This document shows positions 52,881 through 63,068 of a stretch of 64,000 nucleotides of DNA, piece after piece; position 1 is the stretch's first letter, and each line of letters opens with the position of its first letter. Origin of the DNA: Amycolatopsis mongoliensis (lineage in GTDB: Bacteria > Actinomycetota > Actinomycetes > Mycobacteriales > Pseudonocardiaceae); the NCBI RefSeq assembly GCF_030285665.1, contig NZ_CP127295.1, positions 930,001 to 994,000 of the forward strand, given 5' to 3'. The notes beneath the pieces were generated by a model that was given only the letters and a program-made list of their open reading frames with translations, did not search any database and was not told the DNA's origin. A program made the translations under genes and the position numbers.

Positions 52881-53672
52881 GTGAGCGGCTTCAACCTGCG
52901 TTTCCTCGGCCATTCGACGGTCCGGCTCGAACTCGGTGGCCGGGTGGTGCTGACCGATCCCGTGCTCACCGCGCGCGTCGGCGGCCTCAGCCGGGTCGTG
53001 CCGACGCCGGACCGCGAGGCCTATGCGGACGTCGACCTCGTCCTCCTCTCGCACCTGCACGGCGACCACCTGCACCTGCCCTCCCTCAAGCTGCTCGGCA
53101 GGCGCACCCGCATCGTCGTCCCGCGCGGGGCCGGAGCCTGGCTCACCAGGAAGGGCTTCGAGCACGTCGAAGAGATCTCGCCCGGGGAAACCCTGGACGA
53201 AGGCGGGCTCACCGTCACCGCCACGCAAGCCGTCCACTCCGGGCACCGCTGGGGCCCGCGGCTCACCCACGGCCCCCAGAGCCCCGCGATCGGCCACCTG
53301 ATCGAGAATGACAGCAAGAAGATCTACAACGCCGGCGACACCGACCTCTTCGCCGGGATGGCGGGCTTCGGCCCGGTCGACGTCGCCCTCCTGCCCGTCT
53401 GGGGCTGGGGGCCGAACCTCGGGCCGGGTCACCTGGACCCGGCCCGCGCCGCGAAAGCCGCCGGAATCACCCAGGCCCGCGCGGCCGTGCCCGTCCACTG
53501 GGGCACCCTCGCCGTCCCCGGGCTGAAACGGACCGCCCGGATGCGCCGGCTGCTCGCCGACCCGCCGCGGGTGTTCGCCGCCGAGGTCGAGGCCGCGGGC
53601 ATCGCCACCGAAGTGCTGTTCACCGAGCCCGGCGCCGACGTCGCGCTCCCCGCGCCGACGGACCGGGCGTGA
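52881..53672 (+). CDS. UlaG/NAPE-PLD-like metallo-beta-lactamase-fold hydrolase
   Basis: 263 residues from GTG 52881, leaderless-looking (ATACTC about 8 nt upstream). FLGHSTVRLELGG, the zinc loop LLSHLHGDHLHLPS, AVHSGHRWG, YNAGDTDLF and VPVHWGTL give full metal ligands. Relatives cleave phosphodiester or lactone bonds, including lipid phosphodiesters. First gene of a coupled operon with a DedA protein and a phosphatase-superfamily protein, which points to envelope lipid or polymer metabolism. Confidence 0.88.
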   Translation: MSGFNLRFLGHSTVRLELGGRVVLTDPVLTARVGGLSRVVPTPDREAYADVDLVLLSHLHGDHLHLPSLKLLGRRTRIVVPRGAGAWLTRKGFEHVEEISPGETLDEGGLTVTATQAVHSGHRWGPRLTHGPQSPAIGHLIENDSKKIYNAGDTDLFAGMAGFGPVDVALLPVWGWGPNLGPGHLDPARAAKAAGITQARAAVPVHWGTLAVPGLKRTARMRRLLADPPRVFAAEVEAAGIATEVLFTEPGADVALPAPTDRA

Positions 53673-54262
53673 ACTGGACCGACCCGGCCGTCATCGGGTA
53701 CCCGGCTCTGTTCGGCGGTGTGCTGCTCGGCTCGATCATCCCGATCGTGCCCACCGGCGCGGTGGTCGGCGCCGCGGCCGCCGTCGCGACCACCACCGAC
53801 CACATGTCCCTGCCGCTGGTCATCGTCCTCGCCACGCTCAGCGCGTACGTCGGCGACGTCGTGACGTTCGGGATCCCGCGCCTCGGCAGCGAAGCCGCGT
53901 TCCGCTGGATCAGCCGCCGCCAGCCCGCCGAGCGGCTCGAGAAGGCCCGGAACCAGTTCGCCCGCCGCGGCTGGCAGCTCGTCGTGATCGGCAGGCTCGT
54001 CCCGGCCGGCCGGATCCCGGTGCTGCTCGCGGCCGCCGCGCTGAGCTACCCGTGGCGGCGCCTGCTGCCCGCGGCGCTCCTCGCGTGCGTGCTCTGGGCG
54101 AGCGCGTACAGCTTGCTCGGCATCGTCAGCGGGGGCATCTTCGACTCGCCGCTCGTCGCGACGCTCTTGGCGACGGTGCTGGTCCTGCTGGTCACCGTGC
54201 TGATGAACCTGATCGCCCGGTGGCGGCGGAAGGCCAAGGAGAAGACGGGAGACCGAGTGTGA
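53669..54262 (+). CDS. DedA-family membrane protein
   Basis: 197 residues with about five hydrophobic segments. FGIPRLGSEAAFRWISRRQPAERLEKARNQFARRGWQLVVIGRLVPAGRIPVLLAAAALSYPW (described in part) carries the conserved F/ARxxP-G-R core of DedA/VTT proteins. Some DedA members flip undecaprenyl phosphate or phospholipids. Starts on a GTGA overlap. Confidence 0.88.
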   Translation: MNWTDPAVIGYPALFGGVLLGSIIPIVPTGAVVGAAAAVATTTDHMSLPLVIVLATLSAYVGDVVTFGIPRLGSEAAFRWISRRQPAERLEKARNQFARRGWQLVVIGRLVPAGRIPVLLAAAALSYPWRRLLPAALLACVLWASAYSLLGIVSGGIFDSPLVATLLATVLVLLVTVLMNLIARWRRKAKEKTGDRV

Positions 54263-56376
54263 CGACGTCCGCGCCGAAGGGCCGTCTGCTGCGCAGCGGC
54301 CGGGCCGTCGCCCGTGTCCTGCTGGTGTGGGCCGCGGTGATCGGCGCGCTGCGCCTGCTCGACGTCCTCCTGCCCGGCTTCCGGATGACGCACTGGTGGC
54401 AGCCGACGGTGTGCGCGCTGCTGCTCGGCCTCCTCGCCGGGGTCGTCTGGCCGCTGGTCATGCGCTTCGCCTACCCGCTGGCGTTCTTCACGTTCGGCCT
54501 CTTCGGGTTCCTGCTCCTCGGCGCGGGCACCCTGGCCGTGTTCCGCACCGTGCCCGGCGTCGAGATCGCCGACTTCCGGACGGCGGTGATCGTCGCGGTC
54601 GCGATGGCCGGCGTCGGCGCCTTGATCTCCAGCCTGCTCGCGATCGACGAGGACGAGATCTTCTTCCGCCGCGCCAACCGCCGCCGCCGGCGGCACGGCG
54701 CCGCGCCCGGCCCCGCCGACCAGCCGCCCGGCGTCCTGTTCCTGCAGATCGACGGCCTCGGGTTCGACACCGTCCGCCGCGCGGTCCGCGACGGCGACAT
54801 GCCGACGTTCGCCGCCTGGCTCGCCGAAGGCAGCCACACGCTGACGCCGTGGCACACCGACTGGAGCTCGCAGACCGGGTCGAGCGTCTGCGGCATCCTG
54901 CACGGCTCCAACCACGACATCCTCGGCTTCCGCTGGTACGAAAAGGACCGCGACCACGTGATGGCGTGCGCCCACCCGACCGACGCGGCCGAGATCGAAC
55001 GGCGCCACTCCGACGGGCGCGGCCTGCTGTCGGGCGACGGCGCGAGCCGCGGCAACCTCTTCTCCGGCGACGCCGACCACGTCAGCCTCACCATGAGCGC
55101 GATCCCGGTGCTGGTGCCGAAGAACCTGCGCCACCGCCGCCGCGACCGGCTCGGCGCCGGCTACTACGCCTACTTCGCGAACCCCGTCAACGCGCTGCGG
55201 ACGTTCGTCGTCGCGCTCGTCGACGTCTTCCGCGAGATCAACGCCTCGGTGCGCCAGCGCCGCGCGGGCGTCGTACCGCGGGTCCCGCGCGGTGGCTGGT
55301 ACCCGCTCGCGCGGCCGGGCACGACGGTGATCGCGCGCGACGTCGTCGTGTCGGCCGTGCTCGGCGACATGCTGGCCGGGCGGCCGGTGGTGTACGCGGA
55401 CTTCCTCGGCTACGACGAGGTCGCGCACCACTCCGGCATCGAGCGGTTCGACACGTTGTCGGTGCTGCGCTCGATCGACCAGCAGATCGCGCGGCTGCAC
55501 CGGGCGAGCCGGCTGGCGTCGCGCCACTACCACCTCGTCGTGCTGTCGGACCACGGCCAGACCCAGGGCCAGGCGTTCTCCGAGCGGTTCGGCGAGACGA
55601 TCGAGGCGTACATCGGGCGGCTGTGCGGCGGTGTGCCGGCGGCGGCCGCGGCCAAGCGGCGGCAGGCCGAGAGCTGGCAGATCAACGCCGCGCTGGCGGA
55701 GGCGACCAAGAGCGGGGGCCTGATCGCGCGCCGGCTGCGGGCCCGGGTGGAGGACGCGGAGTGCGCCGACGACCGGCCGCGCACGACGTCCGGCTCCCCC
55801 GGCGCGGTCACCCGCGTGGCGCCGGGCGTGGTGGCCGTCGTGTCCGGGCACATCGCGATGGTGTCGTTCACCGAGCACGAGGGCCGCGTCGAGCTGGAGA
55901 CGATCGAGCGGGAGTTCCCCGACCTGCTGCCGTCGCTGGTCGACCACCCCGGCGTCGGGTTCCTGCTGGTGCGCAGCCGCGAGTTCGGGCCGGTGGTCCT
56001 GGGCCGCGACGGGCTGCGCCGGCTGGCGACGGGGGTCGTCATCGGCGAGGACCCGCTGCTGCCGTACGGCCCGCACGCGGCGGACCTGGTCCGCCGGGTC
56101 GACACGTTCCCGCACTGCGCGGACGTGATGATCAACAGCCGCTACGACCCGGACTCGGACCAGGCGTCGCCGTTCGAGACGCACGTCGGCTCGCACGGCG
56201 GGCTCGGCGGCCCGCAGCAGCGCGGTTTCGTGGTGCACCCGCGGGTGCTCCCGCCACTCGGCGAGGTCGTCGGGGCGGAGGCGCTGCACCAGGTGTTCCG
56301 CGGGTGGCTGACGGAACTGGGGCACCCCGAGCCCGCGTCCGCGGAAACCCCTGTCGCTTCGGAGGTCGTTTCGTGA
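54259..56376 (+). CDS. Holin-like membrane domain fused to alkaline-phosphatase-superfamily hydrolase
   Basis: 705 residues from GTG 54259 (GTGA overlap). Residues about 15-125 form a four-helix domain like Phage_holin_4_2/DUF360 (WPLVMRFAYPLAFFTFGLFG). The rest is a type I phosphodiesterase/alkaline phosphatase fold: FLQIDGLGFD (metal Asp), SSQTGSSVCGILHG (nucleophile region), DFLGYDEVAHHSG, VLSDHGQTQG and VGSHGGLGG (metal ligands). Membrane-tethered phosphodiesterase or phosphotransferase; side of the membrane not certain. Confidence 0.87.
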   Translation: MTTSAPKGRLLRSGRAVARVLLVWAAVIGALRLLDVLLPGFRMTHWWQPTVCALLLGLLAGVVWPLVMRFAYPLAFFTFGLFGFLLLGAGTLAVFRTVPGVEIADFRTAVIVAVAMAGVGALISSLLAIDEDEIFFRRANRRRRRHGAAPGPADQPPGVLFLQIDGLGFDTVRRAVRDGDMPTFAAWLAEGSHTLTPWHTDWSSQTGSSVCGILHGSNHDILGFRWYEKDRDHVMACAHPTDAAEIERRHSDGRGLLSGDGASRGNLFSGDADHVSLTMSAIPVLVPKNLRHRRRDRLGAGYYAYFANPVNALRTFVVALVDVFREINASVRQRRAGVVPRVPRGGWYPLARPGTTVIARDVVVSAVLGDMLAGRPVVYADFLGYDEVAHHSGIERFDTLSVLRSIDQQIARLHRASRLASRHYHLVVLSDHGQTQGQAFSERFGETIEAYIGRLCGGVPAAAAAKRRQAESWQINAALAEATKSGGLIARRLRARVEDAECADDRPRTTSGSPGAVTRVAPGVVAVVSGHIAMVSFTEHEGRVELETIEREFPDLLPSLVDHPGVGFLLVRSREFGPVVLGRDGLRRLATGVVIGEDPLLPYGPHAADLVRRVDTFPHCADVMINSRYDPDSDQASPFETHVGSHGGLGGPQQRGFVVHPRVLPPLGEVVGAEALHQVFRGWLTELGHPEPASAETPVASEVVS

Positions 56377-56603
56377 AACTGACGGTGTACGGCGCGTCCT
56401 GGTGCCCGGACGTGAAGCGCAGCCGCGCGCTGCTCGACCGCGAGGGCGTCGAGTATTCCTATGTGGACGTCGAGGCCGACGCGGACACCGAGCGCCGCGT
56501 CCGCGAGCTGCAGGACGGCGCGCGCCGGATTCCCACGATCGTGTGGGACGACGGCACGTTCCTGGTCGAGCCGTCCGACGACGAGTTGAGCGCGCGGCTG
56601 TGA
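56373..56603 (+). CDS. Single-cysteine glutaredoxin-like protein
   Basis: 76 residues. LTVYGASWCPDVKRSRALLDREGVEYSYVDV (in part) and RIPTIVWDDGTFLVEPSDDEL match mycoredoxin/glutaredoxin. The active site CxxC is CPDV, leaving one Cys, so a monothiol mechanism or no redox role is expected. Coupled by GTGA on both sides. Confidence 0.85.
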   Translation: MKLTVYGASWCPDVKRSRALLDREGVEYSYVDVEADADTERRVRELQDGARRIPTIVWDDGTFLVEPSDDELSARL

Positions 56604-56830
56604 AGCTGCTGCGGGAACTGCCGCTCGGCACGCGGGTCGTGGTGCGGTACCGGATCGAGGGCGGGTTCACCGACGCGCTCGGGAACCTGGTGGCGCGCGA
56701 CGAAACCACGTGCACGGTGGACACGCGGCGGGGCCCGGTCGTCGTCGGCTTCGAGGCCGTCGCGCTGGCCAAGCCGGTGCCACCGCCGCCGGTGCGGAAA
56801 TCGGGTGGCGGGCCACCGGCCGCTTTGTGA
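56600..56830 (+). CDS. Stand-alone SH3-like domain, Rv0428c N-terminal type
   Basis: 76 residues from GTG 56600. LPLGTRVVVRYRIEGGFTDALGN and VDTRRGPVVVGFEAVALAKPVPPPP resemble the SH3-like barrel that precedes the GNAT domain in Rv0428c-type acetyltransferases, but no acetyltransferase domain follows. Either a functional small adaptor or a remnant. Coupled to the glutaredoxin-like gene. Confidence 0.65.
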   Translation: MKLLRELPLGTRVVVRYRIEGGFTDALGNLVARDETTCTVDTRRGPVVVGFEAVALAKPVPPPPVRKSGGGPPAAL

Positions 56831-56840
56831 CCATCGGGGC

Positions 56841-57581
56841 ATGTTCGACGAACTGGTGGCCGAAGCCGACGCGGTGTCCGTCGACGGCTGGGACTTCTCC
56901 TGGCTCGACGGCCGCGCCACCGAAGCCCGTCCCTCCTGGGGTTACCAGCGCTTGCTGGGCGAGCGGCTCGCGCGGGTCGAGGCGGCGCTCGACCTCGAAA
57001 CCGGCGGTGGCGAAGTCCTCGACGGCTGCCCGTCCCTCCCGCCGCTGATGGCCGCGACCGAGTCGTGGCCGCCGAACGTGGCCAAGGCGTCGGCGCGACT
57101 GCGCCCGCGGGGAGTCGTCGTGGTGGCCACCGAGGACATCCCGTTCGGCGACGACGTGTTCGACCTGGTTTCGAGCCGCCACCCCGTGACGACGTGGTGG
57201 GCCGAGATCGCCCGCGTCCTGCGTCCGGGTGGTGCCTACTTCTCCCAGCAGGTCGGCCCGGCGAGCGTGTTCGAGCTGGTCGAATTCTTCCTGGGGCAGC
57301 AGCCCGAGGACGTCCGCAACGGCCGCCACCCCGACCAGGCCGTGAAGGACGCTTCGGCGGCGGGCCTGGACGTCGTCGACCTGCGCTTCGAGTCGCTGCG
57401 CACCGAGTTCGCCGACATCGGCGCGGTGGTCTACTTCCTGCGCAAGGTGATCTGGATGGTCCCGGGCTTCACGGTCGAGCAGTACCGCGACAAGCTCCGG
57501 GAACTGCACGAGAAGATCGAGCGCGAAGGGCCGTTCGTGGCCCACACGACCCGGTTCCTCATCGAGGCCCGGAAGCCTTGA
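56841..57581 (+). CDS. Class I SAM-dependent methyltransferase
   Basis: 246 residues from ATG 56841, 10 bp after the SH3-like gene. Motif I is unusual (LETGGGEVLDGCPSLPP), followed by PPNVAKASARLRPRGV, DIPFGDDVFDLVSSRHP and VLRPGGAYFSQQVG. RHP and QYRDKLRELHEKIEREGPFVAHTTRFLIEA-like C-terminal helix recur in actinobacterial relatives. Substrate unknown. Ends 23 bp inside the convergent TetR gene. Confidence 0.82.
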   Translation: MFDELVAEADAVSVDGWDFSWLDGRATEARPSWGYQRLLGERLARVEAALDLETGGGEVLDGCPSLPPLMAATESWPPNVAKASARLRPRGVVVVATEDIPFGDDVFDLVSSRHPVTTWWAEIARVLRPGGAYFSQQVGPASVFELVEFFLGQQPEDVRNGRHPDQAVKDASAAGLDVVDLRFESLRTEFADIGAVVYFLRKVIWMVPGFTVEQYRDKLRELHEKIEREGPFVAHTTRFLIEARKP

Positions 57582-58353
57582 CGATCGCCGACTCGACGCC
57601 GTCCAGCAGCAGCTCCAGCCCCGCTTCGAACGACAGCCGCGCCTCGCGCTCCAGGTAGGGCTCGTCGGACGACGCCGCTTCGACCGACTCGCCGAGACGG
57701 GCCACCGTCGGGAAGCGGGCCGTCAGGTCGGGGACCAGCTCGCCGAGCAGCGCCGACCGCGCGTACCACCAGTCCTCTTCGGACAGTCCCGTCTCGCGCG
57801 CCGCCTGCCGGGACTCCGCCGCCGCCTGGACCGAGCCGCGGACGACGTTGAACAGCGCCGACACCACCCACCGGACCCGCGCCAGGGGCAGGCCCGTCTC
57901 GGAGAGGACCCGCAGCAGCGTCTCCTGCACGTGGAACTCCCCCGGCCCGAGCACCGGGCGCGCCGGCGAGACCTGCAGCAGCCACGGGTGGCGCAGGTGC
58001 AGGTTCCACAGCTCGCCGGCCAAGGCGAGCGCCGCCGGGCGCCACCCCGAAGACAGCGGGTACGACGACGGCAGCTCCCCCAGCGTCCGGTCGTACATGA
58101 GGTCGACCAGCTCGGTCTTGCCCGGCACGTACGTGTAGAGCGCCATCGCCGTGCGGCCGAGGCGCTCCCCCACCGAGCGCATCGACAGCGACGCCATGCC
58201 GTCGGCGTCCGCGATGTCGATCGCCGCGGCGACGATCGCCTCGACCGACAGCCCCGGTTTGGGCCCCGGACCCGTGCGCGGCGCGACCACGCGCGGCCCC
58301 CACAGCAGCTCCATGGACCGCCGGGCGTCGCCCTGACCCGCGAAGACGACCAC
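57559..58353 (-). CDS. TetR-family regulator with TetR_C_1 ligand domain
   Basis: 264 residues from GTG 58353 with AAGGAG upstream. HTH about 35-85 (AAIDIADADGMASLSMRSVGERLGRTAMALYTYV, described in part); the C-terminal domain (LPSSYPLSSGWRPAALALAGELWNLHLRHPWLLQ) is the tetracycline-repressor type often tied to drug export or resistance. Divergent from the UvrA-like gene with two direct repeats between them. Confidence 0.92.
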   Translation of the reverse strand: MVVFAGQGDARRSMELLWGPRVVAPRTGPGPKPGLSVEAIVAAAIDIADADGMASLSMRSVGERLGRTAMALYTYVPGKTELVDLMYDRTLGELPSSYPLSSGWRPAALALAGELWNLHLRHPWLLQVSPARPVLGPGEFHVQETLLRVLSETGLPLARVRWVVSALFNVVRGSVQAAAESRQAARETGLSEEDWWYARSALLGELVPDLTARFPTVARLGESVEAASSDEPYLEREARLSFEAGLELLLDGVESAIVKASGPR

Positions 58354-58365
58354 CTTGCCGACTCC

Positions 58366-58416
58366 TTACACCCTAAAGTATTGTACGATCGAGAATCAGT
58401 TTACAGCCTAAAGTAT
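58366..58416. promoter_or_regulatory. Direct-repeat operator between TetR and UvrA-like genes
   Basis: TTACACCCTAAAGTAT (58366-58381) and TTACAGCCTAAAGTAT (58401-58416) differ by one base and are 35 bp apart, one near each divergent start. The AT-rich block also contains TTGTACGATCGAGAA. Confidence 0.8.
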
Positions 58417-58429
58417 CAAGAAGGACGGT

Positions 58430-60699
<2,270 letters not shown>

Positions 60700-60703
<4 letters not shown>

Positions 60704-61494
60704 ACCCGGCCGGGCTGCTCGAAGTGACCGCGGTGCGGCGGCCGACGCCGCGCACCGTGCGCGTCACGTTCACCGGCGCCGGCGGGTGGGAGTCGTGGCC
60801 CGACCAGCAGCTCAAGCTCCTGTTCCCGCCGCCGGGCCACCCGGTGCGGCTGCCCGCGGGGGACGACGACGTCATGCGCTGGTACCAGGCGTACCTGGCG
60901 ATCCCGGAGGACGAACGGCCGGTGATGCGCAGCTACACCGTGCGGAGCCGGGACGGCGGGACGATCGACGTCGACTTCGTGCTGCACTCCGGGGGCACCG
61001 ACGGCCCGGCGACGGCCTGGGCCCGCACGGCGGCGCCGGGTGACGTTCTCGGCCACTACGGCCCGGACGCCGCCTACCGCCGTCCGGTGCCGAAAGCGGA
61101 CACGGTGCTGCTGGCCGGGGACGAGACCGCCGTGCCCGCCATCGCCACCCTACTGTCCGAAGTGGACAACGCGGTGGTGTTCGTGGAGGTGCCGGACGCG
61201 GCGGAGGAGCAGCCGCTGCCTGCCGAAGTCCACTGGCTGCACCGGGACGGCGCCGCGCACGGCGGCCTGCTGCTGGACGCCGTGCGCGGGGCTTCGCTCG
61301 GACCGGGATCGGTGGCCGCGTGGCTCGCGGGCGAAGCGGGGATGGTGCGGTCGCTGCGCCGGCACCTCGTGAACGAGCGCGGGCTCGACAAGCACGCGAT
61401 CGAGTTCACCGGCTACTGGCGCCGCGCCCTGACCCAGGACGACGCGCCGACCCCCGAGGACCTCGCCGACGCACGCGAAAAGCTCGGCGGCTAG
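60700..61494 (+). CDS. Siderophore-interacting protein (FAD-dependent ferric reductase family)
   Basis: 264 residues from GTG 60700 (GTGA overlap). RSYTVR is the FAD-binding motif (RxYSxR type), DFVLHSGGTDGPATAWARTAAPGD the phosphate region, LLAGDETAVPAI and WLAGEAGMVRSLRRHL the NAD(P)H region. Reduces ferric siderophores in the cytosol. Cotranscription with a UvrA-like gene under a TetR is unexpected. Confidence 0.92.
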
Positions 61495-61525
61495 TGCCGC
61501 ACGTCTGAGGCTCGTTGACAGTGGG

Positions 61526-61569
61526 TCGTGAGTGAGAAACCGTGTTCTAACCCTGTTTCTCACTCACGA
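61526..61569. repeat. 15-bp perfect inverted repeat TCGTGAGTGAGAAAC
   Basis: TCGTGAGTGAGAAAC (61526-61540) and GTTTCTCACTCACGA (61555-61569) flank a 14-nt loop, 31 bp after the SIP stop. Could act as a terminator, but the AT-containing, precisely palindromic sequence looks like a dispersed intergenic repeat. Confidence 0.8.
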
Positions 61570-61702
61570 CAAGCCGCGGCAGACCCGCGAACCGGCGCGC
61601 TCCCCCGGGCAAGGCTGCGCGGGCCCGACCTCTCCCGACGGCGACAGCCACCCCGAGCGTCAGCAACTTGCAGCGCGCGACACCAGTGGCAGACTCGCTC
61701 GT

Positions 61703-62593
61703 GTGCGCACGGAGGAAGTTCTGGCGACCGCGGGTATCGACCCGGCTTCGGTGGTGGCGAGCGAGGACATCGGCGGGGGTACCTACAACACGGCGATCCG
61801 GCTGAAGCTCGCCGACGGGCGGCGGCTGGTGCTCAAGATCGCGCCGTCCGCGCCGGGGTTGTCCTACGAGCACGACCTCCTGGACACCGAGGCCGAGTAC
61901 TACCGCCGGGTCTCGGGCCCGCTGCCGTCCGTCGTCGGTGCGGGGCCGGGGTTCCTGCTGATGACGGAGCTGCCGGGCGTGCCCTGGTCCCAGGTGCCCG
62001 ACGCCGGCCCGCGGCTGCGGACCGAGCTGGGCGGGATCGTCGCCGGGCTGCACAAGACGACCGGCGACGGGTTCGGCTACCCGCAGGACCCGCCGCACCC
62101 GACGTGGCCGGCGGCGTTCACGGCGATGGCGGACGCGGTCCTCGCGGACGCCGTCGCGCACGGGGTGCAGCTGCCGCGGCCGGCCGCCGAGATCGCGCAC
62201 CTGGTGCGCCGCCACGAGCCGCTGCTGGAGCTGGTCACGACACCGGTGCTGGTGCACTTCGACCTGTGGCGCGGCAACATCCTCCTCGACGGCGACCGCG
62301 TGTCCGGCATCATCGACGCCGAGCGGGCGTTCTGGGGCGACCCGGTGGCGGAGTTCGTCTCGCTGACGCTGTTCCGCGAACCGGACCGCGAACTGCTGGA
62401 CGGCTACCGCGCGGCGGGCGGCCCGGCGGAGTTCGGCATGCCGGCGTGGGCGCGGCTCGGGCTGTACCGGGTCTACCTCGACCTGATCATGCTGGTCGAG
62501 ATGGTTCCGCGGAAGGACACCGACGCGGACCGGGCCCGGTTCCTCCGCGCCCGGCTGACCGAGGACCTCGACGCCCTGCGCCGGGCCGTGTGA
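61703..62593 (+). CDS. Aminoglycoside phosphotransferase (APH)-fold kinase
   Basis: 296 residues from GTG 61703, with AGACTC 6-11 nt upstream suggesting a leaderless message; longer upstream frame residues are unconserved. IGGGTYNTAIRLKLADGRRLVLKIAP is the ATP loop and Lys, LVHFDLWRGNILLDG the catalytic HxDxxxxN loop, GIIDAERAFWGDP the DxE metal site. Phosphorylates a small molecule; resistance or metabolic role open. Confidence 0.88.
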   Translation: MRTEEVLATAGIDPASVVASEDIGGGTYNTAIRLKLADGRRLVLKIAPSAPGLSYEHDLLDTEAEYYRRVSGPLPSVVGAGPGFLLMTELPGVPWSQVPDAGPRLRTELGGIVAGLHKTTGDGFGYPQDPPHPTWPAAFTAMADAVLADAVAHGVQLPRPAAEIAHLVRRHEPLLELVTTPVLVHFDLWRGNILLDGDRVSGIIDAERAFWGDPVAEFVSLTLFREPDRELLDGYRAAGGPAEFGMPAWARLGLYRVYLDLIMLVEMVPRKDTDADRARFLRARLTEDLDALRRAV

Positions 62594-62648
62594 CCACGTC
62601 GCGAACCTGCCAGCCCGGAACCCCTTGTCCCACCTAGGGTTCGCAGAC

Positions 62649-63068
62649 ATGGGCCGTGAAATCGTCCAGCACGCCTGGCAGGAGTTCGCCAGCCACGACG
62701 CCGCCCGGATCGCCGCCGTCTTCACCGAGGACGCCGAATGGCCGGCCCCGCCCGGGAACGCCACCGCCGTCGCCCTCGGCGGGCCGTCGCACCTGGTCGG
62801 CCGGGACGCGATCGTGCGGTTCCTCGCCGAGGACTTCCCGCGTTTCTTCGTCAGCGACGTCTCCGTCACCTTCCACGGCATCCACGCCGACGGCGAGCGC
62901 GTCGTCGTGGAGGAGACCATGACGGCGACGCTGGCCAACGGCAACCACTACGCCAACGACTACTGCTTCGTCTTCGAGCTCCGGGACGGGCTCCTCCACC
63001 GCGTCCGCGAGTACATGGACACCGCGCGCGGCCACCGGATGGTCTTCGGCGAGCGCGTCACCACGTGA
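62649..63068 (+). CDS. SnoaL-like (NTF2 fold) protein
   Basis: 139 residues from ATG 62649, with TAGGGT as a leaderless -10. QHAWQEFASHDAARIAAVFTEDAEWPAPP and HYANDYCFVFELRDGLLHRVREYMDTARG are typical of SnoaL-type cone folds; such proteins are polyketide cyclases, isomerases or binding proteins. Ends 11 bp inside the convergent P450 gene. Confidence 0.85.
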   Translation: MGREIVQHAWQEFASHDAARIAAVFTEDAEWPAPPGNATAVALGGPSHLVGRDAIVRFLAEDFPRFFVSDVSVTFHGIHADGERVVVEETMTATLANGNHYANDYCFVFELRDGLLHRVREYMDTARGHRMVFGERVTT

